Below are positions 62,367-64,000 of a stretch of DNA of 64,000 nt, piece after piece (position 1 is the first letter of the stretch; every line of letters starts with the position of its first letter). The stretch is from Chlorogloeopsis fritschii PCC 6912 (GTDB taxonomy: Bacteria; Cyanobacteriota; Cyanobacteriia; Cyanobacteriales; Nostocaceae), in the NCBI RefSeq assembly GCF_000317285.1, contig NZ_AJLN01000107.1, positions 1-64,000 on the forward strand, given 5' to 3'. The translations under genes were made by a program, and so were the position numbers. The notes below the pieces were generated by a model. That model saw only the letters and a program-made list of their open reading frames with translations, made no database searches and was not told the origin of the DNA.

Positions 62367-62711
62367 TTAGCAGCAGACTGCTTTTGTTAATGATTCTGGG
62401 ATGTCTTCGTAAGTATTAACAATTTCAAATACTGAATCCAGTTGGGTAAGCTCTAAAAGCAACCTGACAGGATCTTGCATATTGCAAAGTACCAGGCGAC
62501 AACCACTTTGACGGGCGGCTTTTAACCCTTGAACCAATGAAACCAGCCCAGAACTATCCATGAAATCTACTTCGGCTAAGTCAATTACCCAGAGTTGATC
62601 CTGCTGGGGTAAAACTTCAGCCATCTTTTCACTCAAAGCCATCCCACCGTGTAAGTCTATGCGTCCTTGGGGCTTGAACAATATCACTTGATGTTCTGAT
62701 GTTAGAGTCAT
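62367..62711 (-). CDS. STAS-domain protein, anti-sigma factor antagonist-like
   Basis: This 114-residue single STAS domain starts with the strand VILFKPQGRIDLHGGMALSEKMAEVL and has the phosphorylation-site region LAEVDFMDSSGLVSLVQGLKAA, with the Ser of MDSSG at the place of the SpoIIAA phosphoserine, then CRLVLCNMQDPVRLLLELTQLDSVFEI. It should bind an anti-sigma kinase or phosphatase partner (RsbW/Rsb-like), switching by phosphorylation. No such partner gene is in the neighbourhood. It is an isolated gene. Confidence 0.9.
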   Translation of the reverse strand: MTLTSEHQVILFKPQGRIDLHGGMALSEKMAEVLPQQDQLWVIDLAEVDFMDSSGLVSLVQGLKAARQSGCRLVLCNMQDPVRLLLELTQLDSVFEIVNTYEDIPESLTKAVCC

Positions 62712-63450
62712 GAACTTAACTGGGTAGTTGAAAGACTAAAACAAAAAAGCAGAAATTTGGCACAAACACTGTCTCACTTGCAAAGACTAAACCTGCTGCT
62801 TCATCCAAACTTTTCGGAATCTACAGCCATAGAATTGCAAGGAGTAATATCAGTATTCATGCCGTATAATTTGTTTTAACTTACCCCAATATAGGCATAA
62901 CTGCCCAAGAATTTTGGTAGCATCTGTATCTTTTAACAAATTTTTATAAAATTCCAAGCTATTTATAAAGTTTTAATAAAATGAAAAATATTCTTGTCTA
63001 AGTAAGTCTAAGTATATGGTATCTCATTACCACCAATATTATCTAAGTTTTGTGATTAATAATACTAATTTTAAAGTAATAAAACAAATTTTTGAGAAAA
63101 ACCATCTAATTTTGCATAAATTAATAAAATTTGGGTAATTAAAAAACCAATTTTTTGCTTTTTTAGTAAAAATGCTTAGTGAGTTTACGTTTTTTTAGCC
63201 AAGCTAAGAACTCTGTTCTGCGAGAATATTCTGAATTTTGAGTTTTGATTTCAGCTTTACTTTCTGTATGTTCCTTTAAAGGGGATAGGGGCGCTTGAAG
63301 AGGGGGGAGAGGGGGAAAATCTTTCGCCTTGTCCTCTTCCCAATCCCCAATACGGGAAAATCATGAAACACAATCTGTTGATTGACACATTCACTAAAAA
63401 GGAGACAAGATGATAGTAAAAGTAAAAATTTGTAAAGGCAGCGGTGCTGA
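62712..63450. other. Divergent AT-rich intergenic region
   Basis: About 740 bp between the STAS gene and the DedA gene. It is strongly AT-rich in the first 500 bp. Near 63290-63350 is a GA/CT-rich repeat whose 23 bp at 63327-63349 are identical to 5443-5465. A short frame of 21 codons begins at 63411, after GGAG, and overlaps the DedA start. Confidence 0.5.
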
Positions 63451-64000
63451 ATGTCTGTTGAATTCATCTCGCTAGAAAATATCCAAGCAATTGCCCATGC
63501 GTATGGCTATTGGGCAGTTTTTTTGGGAATTTTATTAGAGAATTTGGGCATTCCCATTCCTGGTGAAACCGTAACACTAGTAGGCGGTTTCCTGGCTGGT
63601 AGCCACGAACTGAGTTACTGGCTAGTTCTAGGTGACGCGATCGCAGGAGCAGCGATTGGGGGGGTTTGCGGTTATTGGATTGGTAGAATTGGCGGCTGGC
63701 CTTTACTAGTGCGAGTTGGCAGCCTGTTTAGAATATCAGAAGCTCGACTTTTAAATATCAAAGAAAAATTTAGTGAAAATGCAGCAAAAGCAGTGTTTTT
63801 TGGGCGTTTCTTTGCTTTATTGCGAATTTTTGCCGCTCCACTGGCTGGTATAGCTCAAATGCCCTTTGGAAAATTCTTATTTTTCAACCTGTTGGGGGCC
63901 AGCGTCTGGGCTAGTGTGATGGTAACACTGGCTTTCTTTGCAGGCAAAATCGTCTCCCTAGAACAGTTAGTTGCCTGGGTGAGCCAATTTGCGATCGCAG
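63451..64000 (+). CDS. DedA family membrane protein (VTT domain), 3' end outside window
   Basis: The first 183 codons of a multi-helix inner-membrane protein of the DedA/VTT family, some of which flip undecaprenyl phosphate or other lipids across the membrane. Seen: FLGILLENLGIPIPGETVTLVGGFLAG, then GGVCGYWIGRIGG, and the conserved core KAVFFGRFFALLRIFAAPLAGIAQMPFGKFLFFNLLGASVW. The Glu in PIPGE and the paired Arg residues (GRF, LRI) typical for the family are present. ATG at 63451 fits the family start. The end lies beyond 64000. Confidence 0.92.
   Translation, partial: MSVEFISLENIQAIAHAYGYWAVFLGILLENLGIPIPGETVTLVGGFLAGSHELSYWLVLGDAIAGAAIGGVCGYWIGRIGGWPLLVRVGSLFRISEARLLNIKEKFSENAAKAVFFGRFFALLRIFAAPLAGIAQMPFGKFLFFNLLGASVWASVMVTLAFFAGKIVSLEQLVAWVSQFAIA

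Noticed and set aside
63276-63467. 63-codon minus-strand frame
   Set aside because: It runs through a GA/CT-rich dispersed repeat and the DedA start.

Overview
The window reads as chromosomal DNA of a filamentous, probably heterocyst-forming cyanobacterium (Nostocales). The reasons are the very frequent GCGATCGC-type octamers, moderate GC with AT-rich intergenic spaces, cyanophycin metabolism genes, tandem high-light-inducible chlorophyll-binding proteins, Tic20 and PaO-type Rieske proteins, short tandem heptamer repeats, and a dynamin-like protein that looks like a close relative of the Nostoc punctiforme BDLP. No rRNA, tRNA, CRISPR array or complete insertion sequence was found. Many short palindromic or MITE-like repeats sit between genes.

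Layout. 1-2.4 kb: a dynamin-like GTPase (stop just outside the window) behind a small coiled-coil/membrane protein. 3-9 kb: cysteine synthase, a 2Fe-2S ferredoxin-like protein, a DUF5331-like protein, YgfZ and a secreted beta-propeller protein with a 9-residue tandem repeat. 9.7-13.5 kb: three glycosyltransferases. 13.6-19.3 kb: a nitrogen-storage neighbourhood with cyanophycinase (CphB), a short cyanophycin synthetase (CphA2) and a deoxyhypusine-synthase-like homospermidine synthase (SpeY). 19.7-23.8 kb: DUF2267, phosphoribosyltransferase, HPF/cold-shock fusion, GH13 amylase. 24.2-28.8 kb: a signalling operon with coiled-coil protein, OmpA-like membrane protein, Ras/Rab-like small GTPase, small unknown protein and histidine kinase. 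29-34 kb: HMA copper-binding peptide, three tandem HLIPs and a 1045-residue membrane-anchored repeat protein. 34-38.4 kb: Rieske oxygenase, metzincin-like protease, SecG, GpmI.

38.9-45 kb holds the most interesting locus: a PAS/LuxR-type regulator converging on a HlyD adaptor, a C39-peptidase ABC exporter and a TPR protein. Upstream of these is a 48-codon gene encoding a peptide with a textbook double-glycine leader and a predicted core of only nine residues. It looks like a self-contained secreted-oligopeptide system. No modifying enzyme is visible.

45.4-64 kb: ABC-F protein, DUF2887-type nuclease-like protein, a small gene pair whose first member carries an in-frame stop, a DUF2993-like protein, a MacA/MacB-like efflux set, a PIN/ribbon-helix-helix toxin-antitoxin pair, CinA, a WecA-like glycosyl-phosphotransferase, GlyA, Tic20, an FAH-family protein, ribosomal protein S6, a coiled-coil protein, a STAS protein and the first 183 codons of a DedA protein. 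All functions are inferred from reading the translations. No database search was possible.
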